NCBI GenBank assembly: GCA_013368375.1
Contig: JAACJP010000012.1
Span: 434,001 to 498,000 of the forward strand
Direction of reading: 5' to 3'
DNA: 64,000 nucleotides
From: Tricholomella constricta
Taxonomy: Eukaryota > Basidiomycota > Agaricomycetes > Agaricales > Lyophyllaceae
Shown: one piece after another, positions 39,701-50,310 of the stretch
How the letters are laid out: every line of letters starts with the position of its first letter
Numbering within the stretch: the stretch's first letter is position 1
The notes under the pieces: model-generated
What the model was told of the DNA's origin: nothing
The model's database searches: none
The model's input: the letters and a program-made list of their open reading frames with translations, nothing else
Program-made: the position numbers and the translations under genes

Positions 39701-40583
39701 AGGTCCACCCCTGTGATCGACAATGTCCGCCGTTGACCTACGGAGGGAGCATTTTCAGGGGAAAGTCTTGGTGCGTCGCCAGGGTCGTCAGTGCGATAAC
39801 GAATCTCTGAGATAGACGCGGTGACGCTCATGTTTCCAGGATGGACAAGCGTCAGCGTAGTGTTGGTGGCATCAAACTCGAATCTCGCCAGCAGTCGCTC
39901 GATCAGAGTGGCAAATATAGACACACCAGCAGGATCCACATCCGAATGCACCATTTCTTCGGGATTAGACAAGAACGGGTCGGTTGAAAGCCCGCCGGGA
40001 ACGGTAAGATCATCTTCCGGTGGGTTTTCACCGGCAGTATCAGGATGAAAGGAGTCCCAGAGCGTCGCTCCTTCTTGCGGAGTCAATTCATCGTGTATGA
40101 AGGACTCCGCAACAGATGCCACAGAATCAGCAAGGTTGCGATTCTTGTGGTGGGTACGGGACGTAACCGGGAGAAGATGGAACGTGAGGTGAAGAGTGTC
40201 GATGGAAAACCCAAGTGTAGAGGTCAACGGATTTGGCCATGGAACTCGGGCCACGACGGAAGTGATGAACCCGTCATGCAACACAACAGGGAGATCAGAT
40301 ATGAGATCGTTGATGGCCTGTACAAGATGTTTGAGTCCTTATAAGAGACACATTGCATGAAAGTTGCGTTACGCACCCCGTTGTCCAACTCGAGGTCGTT
40401 GATTTGAACAAATCCAGAGCCAATTTGAGAGTCAATTTGTCGGAAATCAAGCTGGCCGGGCCTTAGAAGATGTCCCAGCGATTTCTTCAACACAAATGAG
40501 ATGAACCGGCGTTGCAGGCTTGACGGTAAGGCGAAGTTGAGAGATGGGAGACCTGGCAGCCATGCGGAATACCACGAGGCCAT
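33709..40583 (-). CDS. ATG2: Autophagy-related protein 2, lipid-transfer bridge protein
   Basis: Start ATG at 40583 ([20 protein letters not shown], then [20 protein letters not shown]), a chorein-type N-terminus with [17 protein letters not shown]. The next exon (to about 38000) has [20 protein letters not shown] and long Ser/Pro-rich disordered parts. Further exons hold the repeating-beta-groove body. The C-terminus is the ATG2 C domain: [60 protein letters not shown] and [20 protein letters not shown], with end EAKYKRR and stop TAA at 33711-33709. The protein moves lipids from ER to the growing phagophore, working with ATG9 and ATG18. About 2,000 residues, as usual. VPS13 shares the N-terminus but not this C-terminal domain. 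Confidence 0.93.
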
Positions 40584-41169
40584 CAAGGATAGCGTTAGGG
40601 TAAAAGAGGATATCTGGATATATTTCTCAGAGTATCAGAGCACGAAGCATGGTCCGGAGGTGAAAGACTGACAATCCACCCTGAGCAGGCTGGCAGAAGT
40701 CGTCGAGTCGCGGTCAAGTGCTCACAGCGCTCACCGGCGATCACATGATCGTCGAATATTGCGTCAGTAGACTCAGTACTGTGTACAGCAAGTACCAACT
40801 TGAAGTCGTATACATAGGCGTCTTTTTAAAGTAGGGGCAGCCAGGACAGACGATAAGTAGATGAGGCCCTTCGCTCCTGATCAATATCATAAATTCTCCC
40901 GACAGACCCATCAGTTCTGTAGAATCCCTAAAATCTTCCAAAGCTAGGACTATGCCCAAACTACTATGCCTATGTGGCTAAAAGGCAAGAACGCCCGTTA
41001 GCCTCGAGGCAGGTACTAAGAGTAAATTCCTGAATAGAATCTATCGGCCATGCATTTAATTTAGGGCATCTCTGGATAGCTACTTTCAGCCTAGGGATAT
41101 AAAAGTGAGTTGGCAAGGCTCGAGAGAAAGATAATATTGCCACCATTTCTAGAAGAAGAAACCGCAACT
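40584..41169. other. Gene-free interval between ATG2 and the esterase gene
   Basis: 586 bases holding the ATG2 promoter and the esterase 3' side. Part of it (about 40940-41170) is richer in TAG/CTA triplets than its neighbours and contains the palindrome GCCTCGAGGC, but no open frame or repeat structure could be supported. Confidence 0.4.
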
Positions 41170-42303
41170 CTATAGCACTGTGTACCTTTCAACAGCCCCA
41201 AGGAACTCGGCTAGATCCTTTGCGACATGGTCGTGGACTTTGCTTGTTGGATGTAATCGGTCGAACCAGATTCCCCCAGCCGGTTTACGGCAATCCGAAG
41301 GGCGAAATCCATGGTCCTCCGGAGAATCCAAGAAGCGATTAAACGTGGCCGAGGCAGAAAACAACATCACAGTAATGTCTGCATGTTTGGTGGCAAAGGT
41401 ATGGGCGGCCTCATCGAGCGCAGTGTTGAAATTGTCAAAAGTGGTAGAGTCTGACCGATGCATCGGAACTGTGAAATCATCACGATTGGAGAATTGTTCG
41501 GAATTAATTGGCGAACCCTGATATCAACGGAATAAAGCAATCCTTACCGGCGGGGCTACGATGGATAGGAGGGACGTCAATAAACAGGAAGTTACGAGCG
41601 CCTGCATCGTACAGCTCCTCCTGCAACGAGAAAAGTCTTAACATATTCCCCGCATGTTCCTTAGAATACCTATAGAAAGAACCGTTAGAATCAACGAGAT
41701 GATGAGCGATTTAAATTGGTCAGCCAATACTCACGCGCAGTCATTGATTCCAACCCATGTTACTGTTCGCGATACCAGGAACTCGAAAGAAGCTCTATCA
41801 ACCTTTTAAAATCGAACAACCTACCGAATAACGAGGTTTCCGAAGACCAGGAGGCCCAAGTTGGTCTTTGGCCAACGTTTAGTAAGAATCTGTGCTGAAT
41901 TTGGCGCTGCACTCCTGCAATCGTATCACCGCCCTTTGCATAATCATACACAAGCAATGGGCGTTCCAAATAAGCTGCGTGTTGTTCCGTGCCTCCTGGA
42001 ATAAATCGAGACCGAGGGAAGTATTTAGTAATGAAATGGCCAACCCAGTTGGGAAGATCTTTCTCGTTCCATGTGACGCCAGGGAAAGGGACGCCCAGGG
42101 GTTGCAGAGCAGTCGATACGCAATCGTTGGGCGCGAGATCATATCCGACAGAACTGTACGAATCGCCGCTATGATCGAATGGTAGTCAGAACGTGCACAG
42201 ACCATTAATGTTACTAAAGGTGGGTGTCAACAGACAAGATAATCAGATAGGATAGGTCAGAGGAGCCTGGCCAGGTCGAAGCAACTTGGATAACTTTTGA
42301 CAT
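41170..42303 (-). CDS. SGNH/GDSL-type esterase (acetylesterase-like)
   Basis: The start at 42303 gives MSKVIQVASTWPGSSDLSYL; an intron (donor GTCTGT, acceptor CATAG) joins IIFGDSYSSVGYD, which is block I with the catalytic Ser. The next exon holds GVPFPGVTWNEKDLPNWVGH, AYLERPLLVYDYAKGGDTI (block II Gly) and the following one TWVGINDCA (block III Asn). The last exon ends with GGIWFDRLHPTSKVHDHVAK, where DxxH supplies the catalytic Asp and His. These are the four SGNH blocks, and the spacing fits fungal CE16-type acetylesterases. No signal peptide is visible, so the enzyme may be intracellular, unlike many CE16 members. Small exons make the middle borders uncertain. Confidence 0.82.
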
Positions 42304-42558
42304 TTTGTTTTGTACAAGCCGTGGTAGAAACCAGAAAGGGGGAGGCAACAAAGTTCAACGTTCAACGTCCAAACGTCCACGGTTCAATCGGAGGTTTACT
42401 GAGTGGTTGATAGATGATAGAAAGTTCAATTCCCGCTTGCTGATTGATGGTGTTTCGTAAGCCAGTCCAACTTCGACAGACTAAGTAAAAGGGAGCTCTA
42501 GCCATCCTTCCATCATCCATCCGGAATACAGGTCGAGTCGGACGAGTGATCGGGCTTG

Positions 42559-44211
42559 TCATATACAGTTCACATTGTAGTGGAAATCATCGATAGTACT
42601 AAAAACGTAACCCTCTTCGATCAGTTCTTCAATGGAATGTCTGAAAATGAAGGTGTCAGCATACTTGAGGATAAGCAGGCGAACAAGGCCATTCCACTGA
42701 CCTGAAGTCTTGAGGAGTGAGGTTGGGTCGGCGGGCTTTGACTGCGCTGACGATAATAGATACATGTACACCTTCCCAAGACTCCTCTTGAGATGTGCCG
42801 TCTACGGAGGGATAAATTTGCTGCGGTCGGGCGGTCTGGGCTCGGGTGGATCCTACGCAGAGAATAATATCACGCTGGAGAGACGACAGATGTGAGAAAG
42901 GATCGTGTGCAGGGGCTCGCTGAAGTGGTTCCTGAACATTAGGAAGGAGAGATCGTGGCAGAGGAGATGGTGCTCCCCTGCCATGACAATCCACTTTTTC
43001 ACCAGGCCAGCATGAGCGTCGCTTTTCACGTATCGCAGAAGATCCCGAGGCCTCACGAATGAAGTCTCTTCCATGCGAGCGCCTCACAATCGAAGCAGAC
43101 CCGCTAGCTGTTCTGCTGAAGTGACTAGCATCGGCATCGTGCCCAGGCGTCTGAGCAAAGAGCGAAGATTGAATAGCGAAGTCTATCTCGCGTGAGGGTA
43201 CTTCAATCGAACTGAATCCACTTGTTGTGATGCCAAGTTGACCCAAGTTGACATTGTGTATAGATGCCTGAGCAGAATGTGCGTCCGCACTAGACCTGAC
43301 GTTGTTTCGCGACGTGAACAAATCCACGTTGACCGGAGGGGTCCTATTGTCTCCACCGAAAAAGGCTCGCGACAGAAGCGGGGTAGTTGTCGGTTCGATA
43401 GGAGGAACGGATCGATATAAAAAAGAAACCTTGGCCGTGTCAACGACGTTGTCGAAAGAATCTGTTGATTGATCTGTTTGAATGCGCATCCCGGCCTGGA
43501 AAAGTCAGGAGAGATTGGATGAAGCTCAAAATTCGAGACAATTCGACCTACTGGTTGTCCACGCTCGTACGCCAAAGTGTCGCAGATAGCTTGCAATATG
43601 TGATAGTAAGGCTCGTAGAAATCCGTTACGAGGTCGATCGTCGTGATGCTGATAGACATTGTATTCTGATAATCTTGGAGAACCCCAATAACACGAACAT
43701 AAGGGAACGAACTTTGCTCAAGGTCAAAAGATGCTTGATTTGGTGAAACCGCTAGCGAAACCACTCACTTGTCCTCAAGTGGACCCAGGTCAGGCGCCAG
43801 AACGAAATCACTGTCCCACTGTCGCGCTTTGATCCTTCCCGTCCCATCATCAAGTTCAAAGTCTCTATATGTAGGGAATATACGAGTAGAACAGACGTTG
43901 GCAACAAGGCTGAGCTGACGACCTCACATGATCAGGAGCGGTATTGATACGATGCATTTGGCTCACATGCTTAAACTCCTTTCCCTCAATTTTGAATAGA
44001 GCAGTCGAGTGCATACGCTCTACCTCTAATATCTGCCGCACTGTAACGTGTCGAATCGCGTGCTGGGGATCAAAGTAAACCCGCTGGAGAGACGATTGGG
44101 ATGCTGGACAACTTGACCCCGATATACAGGGTATATCAGTCCTACCTGAGGCCCGAGAGAGTCAAAAGGCGCGTTTGACATTCTACTTTCGAGGTCGACT
44201 TGATCAAACAT
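42559..44211 (-). CDS. Divergent paralog of replication protein A 32 kDa subunit
   Basis: Start near 44211 (MFDQVDLESRMSNAPFDSLG; ATG at 44181 is an alternative). After an intron comes the OB fold: HVTVRQILEVERMHSTALFK, then DFELDDGTGRIKARQWDSDF, FPYVRVIGVLQDYQNTMSIS and YYHILQAICDTLAYERG. These align block by block with the canonical RFA2 next door. A winged-helix C-terminus ends SIEELIEEGYVFSTIDDFHYNVN, again like RPA32. Between them sits a Ser/Pro/Arg-rich region of roughly 150-180 residues that is far longer than the normal linker. It lies head-to-head with RFA2 across 187 bases, so it looks like an old inverted duplication. Role is unknown: an alternative RPA subunit, or a Stn1-like OB/winged-helix protein, are both possible. 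Confidence 0.72.
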
Positions 44212-44398
44212 GATGATGGATAAAGGGAAAGATCTCAATTGCTTGAACGACGGAGGCAGAAGAAGCATCAACAATTACCTAAGTTAACCAAATATCGCGT
44301 GACATTTATCGTCGCGGCAGTCACGCGCTTGTGACATCCAATCTCCCGTTACTTCAAGGCTTGCACCTCAAAAAAACCTGATCTTTGAGATCGCGTCA
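44212..44398. promoter_or_regulatory. Divergent promoter of the RPA32-type pair with ACGCG palindrome
   Basis: 187 bases separate the two start codons. CGCGTGAC (44296-44303) and GTCACGCG (44320-44327) form a perfect inverted repeat with 16 bases between. Each arm contains ACGCG or CGCGT-like core close to the MluI cell-cycle box (ACGCGT) bound by MBF at G1/S in fungi. A third CGCGT lies just before the RFA2 ATG at about 44392. Cell-cycle control is inferred from motif and gene function. Confidence 0.5.
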
Positions 44399-45518
44399 AT
44401 GAGTCAATGTACGTCCTGCAGATACCTCGAGGAATTATTTCGTCTCAAAAGCTTTTCTAGACAACGATTACGGCGGAGGTGGGGGGTTCCTTCAGGGCGG
44501 CTCGCCATATAGTGCAAGCGGAAGTCCTGGAGGTGGACGCGTAAGGATTTACATCCAGCGAACCAGATGGCGACTAACGTCAGCCCTCTCTATAGAACAA
44601 AGAAGCCTCTCACTCGTTGCGCCCTTTGACAGTAGCGCAAGTCATTAAAGCGACACAGGCGCATGCTGATGCGGAGTGGACTGTTGATGATGCGGAAATC
44701 GGCCAAGTACGTTTATTTCTAGAGTACTTGCATTCTTCTAATGCACCACACTTCTAAGGTTACCCTAGTGGGACAGGTTGTTACAATCCAGTCGCAAACA
44801 ACAAACTGTGTTTACTGGATAGATGATGGAACTGGTAGGATAGAGGCGCGTCATTGGGTCGATTCTACGAGCGAAGAGGACTCAGGCAAATGGGGCGGAA
44901 TCGAGTAAGTTCATCTAAATTATCTGGTTACATGTGTTGACTTAATACACAGGGAGCTCATGTATGTCCGCGTCACTGGATCACTCAAGACATTTGGCAA
45001 CAAGCGATACATAAACGCCACCCATATCAGAATTGCTACAGACCCCCATGAAGTCTACTTTCATATACTGGAGGCAGTGGCTGTAACCCTTATGATTGAC
45101 CGAGGAACCGTGAGTCTTGTCCGACACATTTTCTTTCCCTCTTAATTGACGTCATTCAGACTTCTGGCGCCGGGCACATCGCTGCCGCATCAGGATCTGG
45201 AGGCATTGCTTCGGCCTATACAAGCCACCACGGCGCATCTAACGCATCTGACCAATACTCGCATCTACCAGCGCTGCAACAGAAAATTGTCAGGTTTATT
45301 GACACACAACCCCGAAGCGACGAAGGTGTGCATGTTTCTACCATCGCCCGTGCGACGGGCTTCGAGGGCGACGCAGAAAAGATAAGGTCAGAAACCGCTC
45401 TAAGTCCTTCTGATTATCGCTCGCTAACCGCTCAATCAGCGATGCCTTGGATAAACTTATGGACCAGGGTTTTGTTTATAGTACCATTGACGACTCCCAT
45501 TTTAACCTCTCCTCCTGA
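44399..45518 (+). CDS. RFA2: Replication protein A 32 kDa subunit
   Basis: ATG at 44399 with a ten-base first exon (ATGAGTCAAT) spliced to YNDYGGGGGFLQGGSPYSAS, the Gly/Ser-rich phosphorylated N-terminus. The OB fold follows: SLRPLTVAQVIKATQAHADA, QVTLVGQVVTIQSQTTNCVY, WIDDGTGRIEARHWVDS, MYVRVTGSLKTFGNKRYINA and VYFHILEAVAVTLMIDRG. A linker and a winged helix complete it (SDEGVHVSTIARATGFEGDA ... DALDKLMDQGFVYSTIDDSH), stop at 45516-45518. RPA coats single-stranded DNA in replication, repair and recombination. Normal length and complete domain set, so this is the working subunit; the divergent gene upstream is the variant. Confidence 0.93.
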
Positions 45519-45770
45519 TTCTCATACACATATACTCACTTGCTACTCCTTTTGACTATTGTCTGATTTGTATCATCACACCCTTGCGGCTCGTAATAGA
45601 TTCATTGTTCCCCTTACACTTGTAAGCTGGTGCAACCAAGGACTTCCCTATGAATAGTCGCTATAAGATCCCCTTGATATGTTACTCGTCAGGTGAGGAG
45701 AGGTTGCTCGATATTATCTCACTACTAAGACTAGATCACTACAGATAAAGACAGATTCCGAAAGGAAGCT

Positions 45771-48700
45771 CTAATGGGCATACGTCAAGCACACCCGGCT
45801 AAGTCCCTTGCCCACCCCTTCAAGGACTCTCTTACGGGAATCGGTAACCTTTTTGGCAACGTCAACTGCAAAATCAGGGTCGATCTGGGATCTGGTCAGT
45901 CATCTCAAGGGCTGAAAAAATGGTTGAATAATCTTACCCCCGCCTTCGTCACGGTTGCGCATGCATCAACTAAAGCCTTTCGACTTTCTTGACTACCCAC
46001 AAGCTCGCCTTGCTTCAGCAATTCAGCAGAGATGTGTCGCAAGGCTGCAACAGCGTTCGAACGGATGCATTTGAAACTTGCGACGAGCTAATGAAGGCGG
46101 GACAATTGATTTGAGTAGTTATCAGCTCGATTCTTGCTTAACTTACGGCACCAAGTTTGTTGACCTTCACGATCGAAGCGGACTTGAAACGGAGGCTCTC
46201 GACAGTGAAGAGAAGCAATGCCTTTTGATATCCATCAATATCATGGTCGTTAAGTCTGAAAGTTTCGTACCTCTTGAGCAAGTGTAGCGACATGAAGCGC
46301 CTCGATTGGGGATACATTCTTCTGCACTTCCAGAAACCTCGCCTTCAGAGCTAGAAATAATGAACGACTTGGCACAAAGTTCATGGGGAGATGAAGGAAA
46401 GCCTACAATCAAAAAATTTGGTCACCAATTCAGGAGGTTCTGTCACTGAAGGGGGCTCTTCGTCTTTCTTCACGGGAGAAGACGCTCCATTTAGAGCCTG
46501 AAGATCAACACCCTTCAGAGGGTGTCCGGTCTTAAGTTCCGTTTGCTTCGCAGCTTCTGCTAAAACCACAGCTGGAGGAGGACGAGTGTAGTCATGATAA
46601 GGCTCCAGCCACTCAGCCAGGGCACTTGCGAAATTGACAAACAACAATTCATCCTGAGTCAACTGTGGACGATGATCGTTAACAAACACTCTATAAAAAG
46701 GTCTGCGTTAAGAGTACCTCGGCAAGTTCCTCCTCTGACGTTTGGACAAGACGTTCCTTCAATGGGGGCCGTTTGTCAGCATCGAACGTTTGTTTCGGGC
46801 GATCTCCAATCAAAAGTTTCTCTTCAACCGTATCATCAAGGTCGCTTCCTTGTTGAAAAGCTCGGATGTACAGTTTCAAGAATGTCCATAGCCATCCGCG
46901 CTGATATATCGACTGTGAGCGATGGGCTACAAATCGACAAGACACAAAGCTCACCGACTCATTCTGGCCAAATAGGAAAGTCTGTGAGTTGATATCATCG
47001 GAGGTTCTCGGCTGATAGTTGGCGAAGATAACGAAATCCCGATTGTCGTGGTGTGCTGCCAGTAATCGTGTGAAATTACATTCACTTGGTAAACTTATGT
47101 ACATACCGCGGTCAAAGATGAACTTTAGCTCGATGAGCTCCATATCAATTATGTCGGACGTGATAGGTTCATGGGATAACCGCATTCGCAGATGTTCCAT
47201 TTTCACGATATCTCGTTGAAGTGAGCTATCGAGCCGGTCTTCGAAGGTAATAAATTCCGGGATCTAATAAAGAATGAGCCAACAAGCATGATGGCAATAA
47301 AACAGTTGCTACCTGGGAGTATTTCTCTCCTGTGAAAGCCCTCACAACGTAGTCAGCAGTCTCAATAATAGAATCAGTGAAGTGACTGGAATAGCTTGCA
47401 GGCGGAATTTACCTCTTGCGAGTTACTGAGGTATATTTGAGTTGATTCCAGACATTCAGTAGCCAATGTGATATCGCCAGTGGAGGCCAGGGAGAATGTA
47501 GAAGCCCTTGAGAGGATTAAATGCGAAAGTGTATCGTGTTGCACCTGTTTGATACCCATAAGACGATAATGTTCCAAGGCAAGTGAAGGAGCGCCTGAAA
47601 ACAGAATTTTCAGCAATGAGGTATAATGAGTATAGCTGTGGCCCATACCGAGCAGGCGATACAGCCGAATGAGAATCAGCCGTGATTGGAATGATTGTTT
47701 GCTCTTCGTCAAGGCAAACTCGAGAAGCGTCACAGCATTAAGAACATATTGCTCATCGGATGTCAATCTCCACAGATTAACAAGGACATTAGCTGTCAAT
47801 AAGGCAAGATCATCCGCATATTGTAGCTCGGTAGATGGTAGATGTGTTCCGAGTTTGAGACCCTCAAGGTATTGTTGAAGGTAGAGCGTTACACGTGCCG
47901 TTTCCGCTTCGACGGTCAAATCCGACTGGGTGAGGTTGTGGCGAAGTGACTTGTGCGCATTGATCAACCGGCGCAGTTCACTGGCAGTTGTCTAGTGTTG
48001 ATTTTTCAATAAGTGCAGGTATTTCACATGATTGCTCGAAGCACTTACAAAAGACGTTGAGACACTTTCCAAAAAGGTTGTCCATTTGGCCAACTCCTCT
48101 CCTTGTAAGGCGAGATAGGGCTTAAGATCCTCGAAAAAGCATGCTTTGTCACCGACTTGGTCAAAGTATTGCTGCATCAGAGCGACCAAACGGCCGGAAT
48201 CTAGGAGGTTCATGAGATACAGCTAGACAGGCAAGTGGAGGAGACCAACCATTCGAGATTCCGTGAGTCTGCGCACGCTTTTCTAATTCTAAAAGAGCCA
48301 ACGCTGCAGATCGATCCTTCGTCCCATCTTCTTGAGCGATCCGCGTGAAAAGCGCCTCAGTCTTCGCGAGATGTCCTATACACTCTGATCTTGAAGTCTC
48401 AGAGGTCGACGAGAGTCCAATATTGTTTGAGGGTGTGAGGTAGGAGAAGGTCGCGTCGAGGATAGAGAGGAACTCGAGCCAATTTCTGTCCCTGTATGCA
48501 AGTTAATATCTACGCTCATGAGTGGTCAACACAACGCACTTCAAGTCCACAATCCGAGCTTCCGCAAGCCTGCCCTCATCCTGGATCATGCCCCGCAACC
48601 GCCAAACATCCCGTCTAATCTCGTTACATGACAAGCTCGTAGAGCAGATTGCTTTCCCAATATCGCTATCAAGTAACTTGTGGGCGTCATCGTAGAGCTC

Positions 48701-49651
48701 GAGTTCGCGTAGAATTGAGAGGTGAAGATGGAATCGGTCGGTATTCTGGTACGATGGTGTTGGCGAAGACGTTATCAGTCTGTGAGCGAGTTTATAGAGA
48801 ATCATCCGCATGCTCGGGGGTGTCGCTGTATCATTTGCCTTGAATCGAGGATATAAGACGAACCTGTTCATATTATCGTCGATATCTGGCGTACCTGAAG
48901 GACAGCACTTATCACACTCCAGTATAGATACCGGTCTTCCTGGAATTGCTTATGCATCTTAGTTGCAATCTGCCGGTGAAGGAAACACGTCAGAAACGAA
49001 CACGGTACAAACAGGTTCCCTAGTTTTATGCAGCGAATGCAGATTGGTAGCCTCGGCATACTACCCAACTCATCTGTTGGAATCCTCAGATATCGATGAA
49101 CAACCCACCTGCTGAGCTGATTTCCAATGGCCGGCGCGGACATGGGCAAAGAACGTTTGTGCACCAAGTTCCTCGTTCGCCGGCTGCTGTTTGTATGCAT
49201 CCTCGAACATTGTGACCATGTCCTTGTCTGACCTATTTCTTTAGTAATCACAGCGGAAACGATGAGCATGATGTTAAACGTACGGCGACCCAGCCCTCTC
49301 AGAACATGCATCATAGCCGACAACACAGCGTCATTCGTAGGCTTCAAGTCCAAGACCTCGTCGCATAACAGTAATGACTCCTCTACTTTCTGAGATCGAA
49401 CGAGTGCAAGTGCTTTCAGAGCCTACGTGGAAGCTGAGAGTGAAACCTGGGCGCGCAAGACGTGTAAAGTACCTTGATCAGCTCGTTTTTGGGATGTTTC
49501 TTGAGGAGCTTGTTGCACGCAACTATTGCGGACTTGTTCGAATTCGTGTCCAGGGCATCTGTAACGGACGATGAGTGGGGGTCAGGAAAATAAACGCGGC
49601 AACCAAACCATAGATGGGCCGGATTTGACGGTCGAGAGCAGCTGCGGACAT
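45771..49651 (-). CDS. NAA25: NatB N-terminal acetyltransferase auxiliary subunit (NAA25/MDM20)
   Basis: Start ATG at 49651 (MSAAALDRQIRPIY, then DALDTNSNKSAIVACNKLLK and KHPKNELIKALKALALVRSQ). TPR-like helical repeats run through the protein (RDVWRLRGMIQDEGRLAEAR; FQSRLILIRLYRLLGAPSLA). Further conserved blocks are LMQQYFDQVGDKACFFEDLK, LTQDELLFVNFASALAEWLE and a C-terminal helical part ending KGLSRVCLTYAH, stop at 45771-45773. With the catalytic Naa20, this subunit anchors NatB to ribosomes and acetylates Met-Asp/Glu/Asn/Gln N-termini; in yeast its loss affects actin cables and mitochondrial inheritance. The assignment rests on the order of these blocks and overall length (~900 residues). 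About 14 introns. Divergent from the NCE101-like gene (233 bases). Confidence 0.85.
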
Positions 49652-49884
49652 GCCAGGCGAAGCGAGAGTCTGGTTGAGCTAAGTACCAGAGGACTGAAAT
49701 AGTCAAGGACAGTTTGGCAATTTCAACAATTTTTTTGAACCCTGGCGTTGGCAGCTCCGTTCCGGTGTCCCGCTCCCGTAGCGTTCCGTAACTCTCACTA
49801 GCAGGTAGGTATCCGCAGCCTTCAATTGTTCATTGGAACGGTGCTTACGACCGTACGCTCTAGTATTGACATCCGATCACTCAA

Positions 49885-50141
49885 ATGGGGCCTCCGGTGC
49901 TGCTCTCGCGGTGCGTCGGTCACCCTCTGAATTGTACATGTGCACACTCAAGCTTTACTCCAGCGGTCTCGATCCCCTTCTAGGCATCTTCACAGGGTTC
50001 TTTGCCTATTGCTTATATGAAACACATCCAAGGAATGCTCTTCCGCCAGGCGAACGTCTTACGCCTTTACTACAGTGGAAGTGGGCGAAGTATCAGAAAA
50101 GCAGAAATGAACAGCTACGAGCCTTGGATATTTCTGCATAA
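49885..50141 (+). CDS. NCE101-like small membrane protein
   Basis: ATG at 49885: MGPPVLLSR joins over an intron (donor GTGCGT, acceptor CTCCAG) to GLDPLLGIFTGFFAYCLYET, then HPRNALPPGERLTPLLQWKW and AKYQKSRNEQLRALDISA. Approximately 65 residues with one membrane span. The LxRxLDPxLxIFxGxxAYxLYE pattern and the basic WKWxKYQ tail are those of Nce101, a small protein linked in yeast to non-classical export of some proteins; its molecular role is poorly known. Downstream, 170 bases lead to a mobile element. Confidence 0.72.
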
Positions 50142-50301
50142 CGCTGCGTAGCCCTTGTTCCGCGAAAAACTACTTTCATATGTACATCCTTTTGGTCGCT
50201 CGTATATATCAAAGCAAAATCTGGAAATGAACGTGATGAAAACAAGAGCTTTGCTGGTTCGATAAACCCTTAGCCCAAAGGTCTGAATTGATCTGGAGTC
50301 A

Positions 50302-50310
50302 ACGCTGCTC
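50302..50310 (+). repeat. Target-site duplication of element copy A, left
   Basis: ACGCTGCTC directly left of the element, repeated at 51345-51353 directly right of it. It marks the exact insertion borders. Confidence 0.85.

Noticed and set aside
37999..40284. Long 761-residue frame as a separate gene
   Set aside because: It is an internal exon of ATG2, continuous with the chorein N-terminus at 40583 and the ATG2 C domain downstream.
42239..42249. ATCAGATAG resembling the iron-GATA motif
   Set aside because: One base off and inside the first exon of the esterase gene.
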